Part shown: one piece after another, positions 26,134-33,588 of the stretch
Numbering within the stretch: position 1 is the stretch's first letter
Layout: every line of letters begins with the position of its first letter
Assembly (NCBI RefSeq): GCF_017352155.2
Contig: NZ_CP071462.1
Coordinates: forward strand, 3,720,001 to 3,784,000
Source of the DNA: Haloterrigena alkaliphila
GTDB taxonomy: Archaea > Halobacteriota > Halobacteria > Halobacteriales > Natrialbaceae
Length of the DNA: 64,000 nucleotides
Direction: 5' to 3'
Made by a program: the position numbers and the translations under genes
Notes under the pieces: generated by a model
Database searches by the model: none
Told to the model about the DNA's origin: nothing
The model's input: only the letters and a program-made list of their open reading frames with translations

Positions 26134-27044
26134 GCGTTGGGTGGGGTGTCGGTCGATTCGTCGCCGCCCAGTTCCGGCGCGAACGTGTACGGCGGCCAGG
26201 GGCCCGTGAACCTGACCTCGAAGCCGTCGTTCGCGGCCACGTCGTCGAGGATCGACCCGATCGCCCCCTCGTCGTCCTCGTGGGCGAGCAGCGTCAGCCG
26301 ACACAGGGTTTCGCCGTCGTCTTCGTCCGCTCCCTCGCCGGCGACCTCGTCGGAGAGCGACGCGGACGGCGACCGCTCGAGGGTGTGAACCTCGCGCGCG
26401 ACGTCCGCGAGTCGTTCCTGCAGATCGGCGGTGATCGACTCGCGGCGGGACGCACGCAGTTCTTTCAGGCGCTGGTCGAACTTCTTCTCGAGCAGGAACG
26501 CCGCCCCCTCGCTCGAGTCGTCGATCTGTTGGGCGAGATCCTGCAATCGCTCGTCCTGTTCGATCAGCGCGTCGTCGTCGATCGGATCGATCTCGACGAC
26601 CTCGACGCGGTACTCCCAGTGGCCCGCCAGCCCCGAGAGCGCGCGCTCGAGCGTGTCGCGCTCCTCGCGGAGCCACTCGCGGACGCGCGCGTCGTCGCCC
26701 CGGAGGATCGTGTCGAACTGGAACGGGATCGGCGTGCCGAAGGCCTCGCCGGCCTCGTCGACGACCGTCTGGTGGCGGACCAGCCAACGACGAACCTGCG
26801 CGAGGTCCGCCGAGTCGTAGATCCCGTCGGTTTCGTGGACGACCGCGCCGATGCCGTCGTCGACGACGATCGAAATCGGCTCGCCGTCGACGCCGGTCGT
26901 CTCGAGGGTCGCACCCTCCTCGGCCCGGACGATACAGTAGAGGTACCGCCCGTCGTCGAAGTCGGGCAGCGCCTCGTCGACGGCGTCCTCGACGTCGAGG
27001 TCCTCGAGGGTTTCGACCCGTTCACCCGCGCCGTCGGAACTCAC
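26130..27044 (-). CDS. gvpL: Gas vesicle protein GvpL
   Basis: A GvpF/GvpL family protein of 304 residues. Family landmarks are [10 protein letters not shown] near residue 32, a GIGAVVHE segment, [33 protein letters not shown], and the C-terminal [17 protein letters not shown] long acidic helical insert lies in the middle. In Halobacterium GvpL contacts many other accessory Gvp proteins. It overlaps gvpK and gvpM by 4 bases each. Confidence 0.92.
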   Translation of the reverse strand: MSSDGAGERVETLEDLDVEDAVDEALPDFDDGRYLYCIVRAEEGATLETTGVDGEPISIVVDDGIGAVVHETDGIYDSADLAQVRRWLVRHQTVVDEAGEAFGTPIPFQFDTILRGDDARVREWLREERDTLERALSGLAGHWEYRVEVVEIDPIDDDALIEQDERLQDLAQQIDDSSEGAAFLLEKKFDQRLKELRASRRESITADLQERLADVAREVHTLERSPSASLSDEVAGEGADEDDGETLCRLTLLAHEDDEGAIGSILDDVAANDGFEVRFTGPWPPYTFAPELGGDESTDTPPNA

Positions 27045-27385
27045 TCGTCCTCACCTCCGAAGACGGAGTAGCCGGGTTTGTTGATGGCGGTGGGTTCGCC
27101 GTGGAGCTGTTCGATCGCGTCGTTGACCAGCCCGTCGAGTTCGCCCCGGAGGTCGTCGACGCCCTCCTCGATCCCCTCGTCTTCCTTGAGCGCCTCGATC
27201 TCCTCCTCGATCGTCGCGAGCTGGCGGCCGAGCCGATCGATCTCCTCGTCCGCGAGGTTCCCCGACTCCATGCGACGGACCGCCTCGCGCTCGAGGGCGT
27301 CCATCAGGATCTCCACGACGGTGACGACGAGGGTGACTAACCCCTGTCGCGCGTCTTCGCCGTCGCCGACGTCGATCTGGGTCAC
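27041..27385 (-). CDS. gvpK: Gas vesicle protein GvpK
   Basis: The 114-residue protein carries the GvpK hallmark [31 protein letters not shown], here in parts, followed by [18 protein letters not shown]. The C-terminus is acidic with NKPGYSVFG at the end. Start overlaps gvpJ stop (ATGA) and stop overlaps gvpL start, as in other haloarchaeal clusters. Confidence 0.92.
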   Translation of the reverse strand: MTQIDVGDGEDARQGLVTLVVTVVEILMDALEREAVRRMESGNLADEEIDRLGRQLATIEEEIEALKEDEGIEEGVDDLRGELDGLVNDAIEQLHGEPTAINKPGYSVFGGEDE

Positions 27386-27963
27386 GACTCGCCCTCCGTG
27401 TTCGTCGCCTCTGCTTTCTCGGCGTCGTCGTCAGCGTCGCCGTCGTCCGCCTCGTCACCCCCTTCGTCGGCGGATTCCGCCTCCTCTTTTTCACCTGTGT
27501 CGTCGCTGAGCAGGTCGAAGCCGCCGCTCGTGGGCCGGTCCGGATCCGGCCGCGCCCCGAGGTGGGACGCGCCGCGGTCGGGCATCTCGTCGCTCCCCTC
27601 GTCGCTCGAGTCTCCGTCGCCATCTCCCTCGCTCCCGTCGGCGTCTTCGTACTGCTCGTCGGGCGTAACGTTGACGCCGCTCGTGGGATCGATCACCGGG
27701 TTCGGCCGGTCGGTCTCGGCGATCGACGGGTCGTCGACCGCCGCCGCGACGCGTCGCATGTCGGTCCCCTCGGGGAATTCGAGGCCGTACTTCGCCGCGG
27801 TCTCGAAGGAGGCGATGGCGGCCCGGACCTGCACGCCGAGCAGTTGGGTGTCGCCGATCGAGACGGCGATGTCGGCGTTGATGACGATCCCCTTGTCGAG
27901 CAGCATCTCGACGACCTCGGCGAGGTCGGCCTTCTGGCGGCTCGGCTGGAAGTCATCGACCAC
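27382..27963 (-). CDS. gvpJ: Gas vesicle protein GvpJ
   Basis: The GvpA-like core is [40 protein letters not shown] and [18 protein letters not shown] within residues about 10-70, followed by an unusually long acidic tail of some 120 residues. No ATG is available near the expected start; GTG at 27963 gives [16 protein letters not shown], aligning best with known GvpJ N-termini, while GTGs at 27972 and 27990 are alternatives. It follows a 60-residue ORF that overlaps it by about 10 bases. Confidence 0.85.
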   Translation of the reverse strand: MVDDFQPSRQKADLAEVVEMLLDKGIVINADIAVSIGDTQLLGVQVRAAIASFETAAKYGLEFPEGTDMRRVAAAVDDPSIAETDRPNPVIDPTSGVNVTPDEQYEDADGSEGDGDGDSSDEGSDEMPDRGASHLGARPDPDRPTSGGFDLLSDDTGEKEEAESADEGGDEADDGDADDDAEKAEATNTEGES

Positions 27964-28135
27964 GGCGCTCACCTCCGTCGTCGGCCGCACCCGTCGCGAC
28001 CTCGTCCGTCCGCTTCGAACCGCTCCCGTCGGTCGCCGCCGACGCGGTCACAGCCGTCGGCGTGGACACGGTCGCCAGCCCGACGGCCGTCAGTACCTCG
28101 AGTCGCCGTCGAATCGAATTCGGTAACTCAATCAT
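27953..28135 (-). CDS. Candidate 60-residue ORF between gvpI and gvpJ
   Basis: The ORF starts with ATG at 28135, overlapping the end of the gvpI-position gene by 8 bases, and ends at 27953, inside the start of gvpJ. The product begins MIELPNSIRRRLEVLTAVGLA and continues with an Ala/Thr/Ser-rich, Arg-containing tail. Its tight fit between two coupled genes suggests it may be translated to keep coupling across the gap. No homologue is recognised. Confidence 0.35.
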   Translation of the reverse strand: MIELPNSIRRRLEVLTAVGLATVSTPTAVTASAATDGSGSKRTDEVATGAADDGGERRGR

Positions 28136-29150
28136 TGGGTTCGCTCCGTTCGTTCTCGTTCCGCTGCTGTTTCTCGCTGTCGTTTCCGCTCTGTCGCTGT
28201 TTCCCGCGTTCGTTTCCGCTCCGTTGCTGTTTCCCGCGGTCGTCCTCCTTCCGTCGCTGTTTCTCGCGTTCGATCTCGAACCGGCGGCCGTAGATCCGTT
28301 TCCGGGTCGGCGCCGTCGAGAGCTTCACGCTCTGGGGGACCGTCGAGTACTTGGCGCCGCCCCCCAGATCGCGGCGTTCGGTCGGAATGGTCGCCGCCGC
28401 GGTCGGGTTCCGCGAGTTCGTGCTGGTGTCCTGGCGGCGCATCTTCTCCCGGTTGAACTCGTAGAGTTGCTCGAACTTCTCGTGGGTCTCGAGCAGCGCC
28501 GACCGGAAGGCGTCGATCCCCTTCATCGCCTGCTCCTGAATGGCGATCTGGTAGGCCTCCGGGTCCTCCGCGACGTTGATGTCACCCAGCGCCTGCTTCG
28601 CGTCGCCCGCGCCCATCTCGATCAAGTCGTCGTCGTCGCCGCCGATCAGGCCGCCGTCGTCGTCGTCCCCGTTGGCGATGTCCGAGATCGCGTCTTCGAC
28701 CATGCCGGCGTCCTCGCCGTCCCCGAGGGCGTCCATCGCGTCGTCGAGTTCTCGTTTCTCCCGCCAGAGACCGGCCAGATCCGCGGCGTCCCAGGCGTTC
28801 AGCAGGTTGATCGCCCGGAAGAGCTGCGTGAAATTCACGAGGTCGCTCGCCCCCTGCTCGTCGTCGGCGAGCACCTCGGGAATGTCCCCGAGCTCGATCG
28901 CCTCGAGGAGTTCGTCCCCGTCGACGGCTTCTGGAAGTTCGCTGAGGTCGATCGCCTCGAGCAGGTCTTCGGTCTCGCGCACGACTCTCGCGAGCGTCTC
29001 GACGTCGCCGAGGACGGACTCGAGGGTGCTGTCGTCGAGGTCGTCGACGTTTTCGACGCCGCCGAGGCACTCGTCGAGGTTCGCGAGGCAGTCTTCGGCG
29101 TCGTCGAGGAGGGCGTCGAAGCTCTCGTCGTCGGTCGTCTCGTCACTCAT
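28128..29150 (-). CDS. Large gvp-operon protein in the gvpI position
   Basis: The gene lies exactly where gvpI stands in other haloarchaeal clusters, but the product is 340 residues, while classical GvpI is a short basic protein. Residues 1-120 are acidic helices (SFDALLDDAEDCLANLDECL, DLLEAIDLSELPEAVDGDEL). Residues 150-165 form an Asp/Gly run. Residues 165-220 are helical, including an EAYQIAIQEQAMKGIDAFRS segment. The C-terminal 60 residues are Lys/Arg/Gln-rich with KIY/RIYGRRFEIEREKQRR and repeated GKQ-R units. It may be a fusion of a new N-terminal domain to a GvpI-like tail. Overlaps gvpH by 8 bases. Confidence 0.7.
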   Translation of the reverse strand: MSDETTDDESFDALLDDAEDCLANLDECLGGVENVDDLDDSTLESVLGDVETLARVVRETEDLLEAIDLSELPEAVDGDELLEAIELGDIPEVLADDEQGASDLVNFTQLFRAINLLNAWDAADLAGLWREKRELDDAMDALGDGEDAGMVEDAISDIANGDDDDGGLIGGDDDDLIEMGAGDAKQALGDINVAEDPEAYQIAIQEQAMKGIDAFRSALLETHEKFEQLYEFNREKMRRQDTSTNSRNPTAAATIPTERRDLGGGAKYSTVPQSVKLSTAPTRKRIYGRRFEIEREKQRRKEDDRGKQQRSGNERGKQRQSGNDSEKQQRNENERSEPND

Positions 29151-29760
29151 CGTTGTCCTCCGTCTCCGCCGACGATTCCCCTGCCGGCTCCCCGCTCGAG
29201 GACGGCTCGATCAGGACGGTGAGCACGCCGTTCTTGATCGTCGCGTCGGCCGTTCGATCGGGCCACGGCACCTCGATCCGCTCGAGTTCGCGGCCGTCCA
29301 CGGCGACGACGAGCGTCGCGCCGTCGAAGCCGACGGTGACGTCGTCCGGATCGGCGCCGGCGACGTCGGCGGTGACCAGCAGTTCGTCCTCGGCCTCCCG
29401 CGTCGTCACGTGGTGGTCGCTCGACGGCATCGCGGACTCCGAGGAGCCGGACGATTCCGACCTGTACCGTCGCGTCCGCGGGCGATTCCAGTCTCGGTCG
29501 GCCTCCCGATCGGGATCGACCCGGCCGTCATCGGGGCTGGCACGTGGCGCTCGATCGGATCGCATCCGGTCGTCGAGCGCGTCGCCCGAGCGGATCGAGA
29601 CGTCGTAGTCGACGACCGTTCGATCGCCGCGGCGCTGGCCGGACGTCGACGCCTCGTCGAGCCACTCGAGGGCCGACAGCAGGCTCGAGAGCCAGTGGCC
29701 CTGGTCGTCGGTCGATTCGTCGCGTCGGTCGTCCTCTGGTGTGCGGTCGTCTCGTGACAT
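29143..29760 (-). CDS. gvpH: Gas vesicle protein GvpH (Hsp20-like)
   Basis: The 205-residue protein has a hydrophilic N-terminal half with Arg/Asp/Ser-rich sequence after the DDQGHWLSSLLSALEWLDEA helix. The C-terminal half is alpha-crystallin-like: DELLVTADVAGADPDDVTVGF, DGATLVVAVDGRELERIEVPWP and ATIKNGVLTVLIEP. GvpH is known as a small heat-shock-like chaperone of vesicle assembly. The ATG at 29760 shares one base with the gvpG stop codon. Confidence 0.85.
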   Translation of the reverse strand: MSRDDRTPEDDRRDESTDDQGHWLSSLLSALEWLDEASTSGQRRGDRTVVDYDVSIRSGDALDDRMRSDRAPRASPDDGRVDPDREADRDWNRPRTRRYRSESSGSSESAMPSSDHHVTTREAEDELLVTADVAGADPDDVTVGFDGATLVVAVDGRELERIEVPWPDRTADATIKNGVLTVLIEPSSSGEPAGESSAETEDNDE

Positions 29761-30014
29761 CAACGTTTCACCTCTACGCGGCCGCTCGTGAGTCGCTCGT
29801 GGACGTCGCGGGCGACCTCGAGTTCCTCCTCGAGTTCGTCCTTGCGACGCCGGTACTCCTCCTCGGAGCGTTCGCCGAGTTCGTACAGCAGTTGGTTCTC
29901 CTTGAGGTCGTCCTCGATCGCCTCGAGGTCGTACATCTCGCTCAGCGCCATCGTGTGCAGCGTGTCCACGATGCCGACGAACGGACGGATCAGGAGGTCG
30001 TCGAGGATGAACAT
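29760..30014 (-). CDS. gvpG: Gas vesicle protein GvpG
   Basis: An 84-residue helical protein typical of GvpG: MFILDDLLIRPFVGIVDTLH at the N-terminus, then a coiled-coil-like EAIEDDLKENQLLYELGERS and EEEYRRRKDELEEELEVARD. It lies directly after gvpF with two bases between. Confidence 0.9.
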   Translation of the reverse strand: MFILDDLLIRPFVGIVDTLHTMALSEMYDLEAIEDDLKENQLLYELGERSEEEYRRRKDELEEELEVARDVHERLTSGRVEVKR

Positions 30015-30016
30015 GG

Positions 30017-30640
30017 TTACCGTTGGGCTCCGATCGTGACGTCGACGAAGCTGTACGGGGCGAACGGGCCCGTGTAGCGGAACATGAGGTCGTCGTACTC
30101 CTCCTCGAGGTCGGCGATCGCTTCGTCGAACTGGCCGCGCGCGTCGCGGTCGACGAGGTAGGAGCGGTTGAGCACGAGCCGATCGCTGAACAGGTCGTTG
30201 GGAACCGACTGGGCGGCGATGGGGTCGAGCGCGTCCTCGACGGCGTTCTCGAGGGCGTCTCCGTCGACGTCGGCGTCCTCCTCGCGGACGATCTTGAGCC
30301 CGAGTTCGATCCGGCCCTCGACATCGTTCAGGGCGCGCCGAAACGCCGGTCTCGCCCCTCGGAGGACGTTCTTCAGTTCGCGGTCGCTCTCGAAGGCCAT
30401 CCCGAACTGCATCGGCACGATCCCCGGCACGCCGTCGCGGTCCATGATCTCCCGGAGCACGTCGTCGTGTCGCTGGGCGTCCTCGTCGGTCTCCTCCGGG
30501 TCGGTCGTGTCGATGTCGGAGACGACGGCGTTGAGCCGTCGGTGTGAGACCGTGTAGACGCGGTCGGCGCCGCCGACGGCGTCGGTCTCGAACTCCACGG
30601 GTTCGCCGTCGGTGATGCCGTAGACGTACCGGTTGGTCAT
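30017..30640 (-). CDS. gvpF: Gas vesicle protein GvpF
   Basis: First gene of the leftward gvp operon, 207 residues. GvpF family features are NRYVYGITDGEPVEF at the N-terminus, a RLNAVVSDI strand, HDDVLREIMDRDGVPGIVPMQFG in parts, and the C-terminal YTGPFAPYSFVDVTIG. In Halobacterium GvpF binds GvpA and sits at the gas side. ATG at 30640 was chosen; the open frame further upstream into the gvpA-gvpF spacer has no family similarity. Confidence 0.93.
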   Translation of the reverse strand: MTNRYVYGITDGEPVEFETDAVGGADRVYTVSHRRLNAVVSDIDTTDPEETDEDAQRHDDVLREIMDRDGVPGIVPMQFGMAFESDRELKNVLRGARPAFRRALNDVEGRIELGLKIVREEDADVDGDALENAVEDALDPIAAQSVPNDLFSDRLVLNRSYLVDRDARGQFDEAIADLEEEYDDLMFRYTGPFAPYSFVDVTIGAQR

Positions 30641-30915
30641 CGGTCGATCACCGCCCGGCGGCGCGGGACTCGGTCGGTCGGCTCGTGCGGAACGCGGACC
30701 GTCGGTGGTAGTTCCGACGTCGGTGGTACTCCCGACCGCGGCTGGCGGTCCGGTTCGGTACCGGTCTCGAGACGGATCGATCGGACAGATATCATGGGAA
30801 CGGGATGGGGTTTCGATTGCCCGGGCACCCGCACGCGTTGGGGCACGGGCTGGTACCGTCGGGTATTCGAGGAACTCGTCACGGAAATTTCGGTGCGACC
30901 ACGGGTCATGGTGAT

Positions 30916-30998
30916 GCTTGCAGACGCAGCCCGTCGTGGCCGGGCCGAACGCTAGGGATCGCCGGCGGATCGCCGGGGGCGGCTTGCAGTCGCAGCCC
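30916..30998. repeat. Direct repeat pair in the gvpF-gvpA spacer
   Basis: GCTTGCAGACGCAGCCC at 30916-30932 and GCTTGCAGTCGCAGCCC at 30982-30998 differ at a single base and are 66 bases apart start to start. The second ends 37 bases before the gvpA ATG. The whole spacer 30641-31035 holds no gene. No strong TATA box for gvpA is evident; the repeats are candidates for activator sites. Confidence 0.55.
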
Positions 30999-31035
30999 AA
31001 TCCGTGTTACCAGCAGGGGATGTATCCGGATCCGT

Positions 31036-31326
31036 ATGGCAGCATCATCAGGTCGGAGACCCGACTCCTCGAGTCTCGCAGAGGTACTGGATCGCATCCT
31101 CGACAAGGGCGTCGTCATCGACGTCTGGGCACGAATCTCGGTCGTCGGGATCGAGCTACTGACGATCGAGGCCCGCGTCGTCGTCGCCTCGGTCGACACC
31201 TTCCTCCACTACGCGGAGGAGATCGCAAAAATTGAGCAAGCGACGGCGGAGGGCGACCTCGAGGAGCTCGAAGAGCTCGAGGTCGAACCGCGTCCGGAAT
31301 CGTCACCCGAATCAGCCTCCCAATAA
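31036..31326 (+). CDS. gvpA: Gas vesicle structural protein GvpA
   Basis: The main shell protein, which forms the ribs of the vesicle wall. The core is classical: [54 protein letters not shown]. The protein is 96 residues, longer than the common 70-80, because of an acidic tail rich in Glu, Leu, Pro and Ser. The ATG at 31036 was chosen because the family N-terminus ([20 protein letters not shown]) begins there. gvpN follows after 6 bases; no gvpC lies between them. Confidence 0.95.
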   Translation: MAASSGRRPDSSSLAEVLDRILDKGVVIDVWARISVVGIELLTIEARVVVASVDTFLHYAEEIAKIEQATAEGDLEELEELEVEPRPESSPESASQ

Positions 31327-31332
31327 CGCTCC

Positions 31333-32376
31333 ATGGCCGACGATTCTTCGCGCAAGCGCAAGGTCAGAGGTCGGAAGATCGCGACCGACCGCTCCCAGAA
31401 AGAGGGGCGGCGAGCGAAGAAAGAACTGGCCCGCAGGTCGTCGAAGATGGGCGAGAAGAACGGCGACAGCCCGCTCTCCGCCCCCGAGGACGTCGCTCCC
31501 GAGCCGTTCATCGAGACCGACGCCGTCGCCTCGCTGCGCGACAGGATCAACGGCTGGCTCGAAGCGGAGAAGCCGGTCCACCTGATCGGCCCGACGGGCT
31601 GTGGGAAGACGGCGCTTGCGCTGTCGGCCGCCGCCGAACGCGGTCGCCCGGTCGTCTGGATCAACGGCGACGAGTCGGTCGACACGGCCGCACTCGTCGG
31701 CGCGAACGCCGGCGGCGAGCGGTACAAGGAGAGCGACCAGTTCGTCGGCGGGGTCAGCAAGAAGACCGAGATCGTTCGCGAACGCTGGGTGGACAACCCG
31801 CTCTCGGTGGCCGTCCGGGAGGGCGCGACGCTCGTCTACAACGAGTTCTCGCGCAGCGATCCCTCGGCGCACAACGTCTTGCTCTCGGTGTTCGAGGAGG
31901 GCGTCCTCGAGCGACCGGGCAAGCGCGGCGAGGATCGGACGATCGACGTCCACCCCGAGTTCCGGGCGATCTTCACCTCGAACGACGTCGAGTACGCGGG
32001 CGTCCACCGCCAGCAGGACGCGCTGCTCGACCGCTTCGTCGGCGTTCACATCGACTACTACGACGAGGAAACCGAACGGGCGATCGTCAACTCCCACGTC
32101 GACCTCTCGGAGGAGGACGTCGAGGCGATCGTTTCGAAGACGCGGGCGCTGCGCGACGAACTCGACCTCGTCGTCGGCACGCGGGCGGCGATCACGGCCG
32201 CGAAGGGACTCGCGGTCTTCGACGGCCGGCGCAACGGTGACGGCGACGCCGAGGCCGGCGAGTTCGACGACGAGTTGCTGACCGACGTCTTCATGGACGT
32301 GCTCGCGCCGAAGATCGCCGGCGAAGGGCCCGAGGACGTCTCGCAGTTACGGACGCAGATCGCCGAGTCGGTCTGA
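31333..32376 (+). CDS. gvpN: Gas vesicle ATPase GvpN (MoxR-type AAA+)
   Basis: The 347-residue AAA+ ATPase has a basic N-terminal extension (about 1-45, many Lys/Arg), the Walker A GPTGCGKTAL at about 87-96, a NGDESVDTAALVG segment, Walker B-like TLVYNEFSRSDPSAHNVLLS, the sensor AIFTSNDVEYAGVH, and an Arg-finger-type DALLDRFVGVHIDYY. GvpN is thought to energise vesicle growth. It lies in the gvpA-N-O transcription unit. Confidence 0.93.
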   Translation: MADDSSRKRKVRGRKIATDRSQKEGRRAKKELARRSSKMGEKNGDSPLSAPEDVAPEPFIETDAVASLRDRINGWLEAEKPVHLIGPTGCGKTALALSAAAERGRPVVWINGDESVDTAALVGANAGGERYKESDQFVGGVSKKTEIVRERWVDNPLSVAVREGATLVYNEFSRSDPSAHNVLLSVFEEGVLERPGKRGEDRTIDVHPEFRAIFTSNDVEYAGVHRQQDALLDRFVGVHIDYYDEETERAIVNSHVDLSEEDVEAIVSKTRALRDELDLVVGTRAAITAAKGLAVFDGRRNGDGDAEAGEFDDELLTDVFMDVLAPKIAGEGPEDVSQLRTQIAESV

Positions 32377-32502
32377 ACCGGGTCGACGACCCACGACCCC
32401 GCTCGTCGTCGAACGGGCGGGGCGCACGCACCGCCTCGAGACGAGATCGAAACACCTGGAGAATCAGCACACGCGAAACGAACGTAGGTTCAGAACAAGC
32501 CA

Positions 32503-33042
32503 ATGGCCGAAGCGGATACGAAACAATCAGCGGACCAGTGTCAGGCGCTCACCGAGAACGACGAGCGCTGCTCGCGACCGGCCCGGGACGACGGGTTCTG
32601 CTACCAGCACGACGAGAGTGATCCAACCGTGAGTGACAGTCAAGCAGTCGAAGACGAACAAGCACAGGACGAGTCGGACGCCGAGAGCCAGAGTCGAGAG
32701 CTCGGCACGGTCGACATGACCGACGAGGAGAAGACCGATCCGGAGTCCGTCGACGCCGACGTCGACACCGACCACGACGAGATCGCCGGCGTGCTGGCCG
32801 TCCGCCGGACCGTCCAGTCGACGGCCGGCGAACTCATCGGCAGGGAGTTCGACGCGGTCAGCGAGATCACGCCGACCGACGATGGCTGGCGAGCGATCGT
32901 CGAGGTCGTCGAACGCCGGGCCGTCCCCGACACGCAGGACATCGTCGGCCGCTACGAGATCGAACTCGACGAGAACGCGACCGTCCACGGCTATCGTCGA
33001 CTCGATCGCTACCGCCGCGGCGACACGGCGCAGTTCGAGTAG
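32503..33042 (+). CDS. gvpO: Gas vesicle protein GvpO with N-terminal Cys-His motif
   Basis: The C-terminal 90 residues are the GvpO domain: VQSTAGELIGREFDAVSEIT, TDDGWRAIVEVVERRAVPDT, IVGRYEIELDENATVHGYRR. The N-terminus has CQALTENDERCSRPARDDGF followed by CYQH, a C-x8-C-x8-C-x2-H pattern that could bind zinc. A long acidic linker joins the two. 126 bases separate it from gvpN, room for its own promoter. It is the last clear gvp gene on this side. Confidence 0.88.
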   Translation: MAEADTKQSADQCQALTENDERCSRPARDDGFCYQHDESDPTVSDSQAVEDEQAQDESDAESQSRELGTVDMTDEEKTDPESVDADVDTDHDEIAGVLAVRRTVQSTAGELIGREFDAVSEITPTDDGWRAIVEVVERRAVPDTQDIVGRYEIELDENATVHGYRRLDRYRRGDTAQFE

Positions 33043-33219
33043 CGGTCGCGATCACGCGCTCGTCGTCCCGACCGAACCGGCCCGCCGAGGGCCGCTCGAG
33101 CCGCTGCTGTCTCCAGCACTTACGGGTCCGCTTCTGGCAGTCACGAACTCGAGAAGTGATCTATGACGGCCGATTCGCAACCGCAAAGTTCTGCCGCCAC
33201 CTGAGTACGATCGATACCC

Positions 33220-33549
33220 GTGTCCGGACCACCCGTTCGCGGCGTCGACGTCGGCTCCGAGACCCGGTGTGCTCACTACCACACCGACCGCGACGTGGTC
33301 GCCTTCAGGTTCGCCTGTTGCGAGACGTATTTTCCCTGCTATCGGTGCCACGAGGCTGTCGCCGACCACGACGCGATTCCGTGGCCGCGCGACCGATTCG
33401 ACGAGCCGTCGGTGCTGTGTGGCGTCTGCGGGACCGAACTGACCGTTCCAGCGTACCTCGAGGCCGACTATCGGTGCCCGTCCTGCGGCGCGTCGTTCAA
33501 TCCCGGCTGCGAGGCACACGCCGACCGCTACTTCGAGACGGGTACCTGA
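33220..33549 (+). CDS. CHY-type zinc finger protein
   Basis: A 109-residue zinc protein with the CHY-finger pattern: CAHYHTDRDVVAFRF, CCETYFPCYRCHEAVADHD, then CGVCGTELTVPAYL and CPSCGASFNPGCEAH. About ten Cys and several His could bind three zinc ions. CHY fingers occur in small helper proteins, for example in mitochondrial import (Hot13-like) and in archaea of unknown role. The GTG at 33220 starts it. It follows gvpO by 177 bases; a link to gas vesicles is not shown. Confidence 0.8.
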   Translation: MSGPPVRGVDVGSETRCAHYHTDRDVVAFRFACCETYFPCYRCHEAVADHDAIPWPRDRFDEPSVLCGVCGTELTVPAYLEADYRCPSCGASFNPGCEAHADRYFETGT

Positions 33550-33588
33550 GAATCGCGGACGTGAGTACTCGGCCCATCCACACCGCCG

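Noticed and set aside
30640-31000. N-terminal extension of gvpF through the spacer
   Set aside because: No similarity to GvpF; the family start is at MTNRYVYGI.
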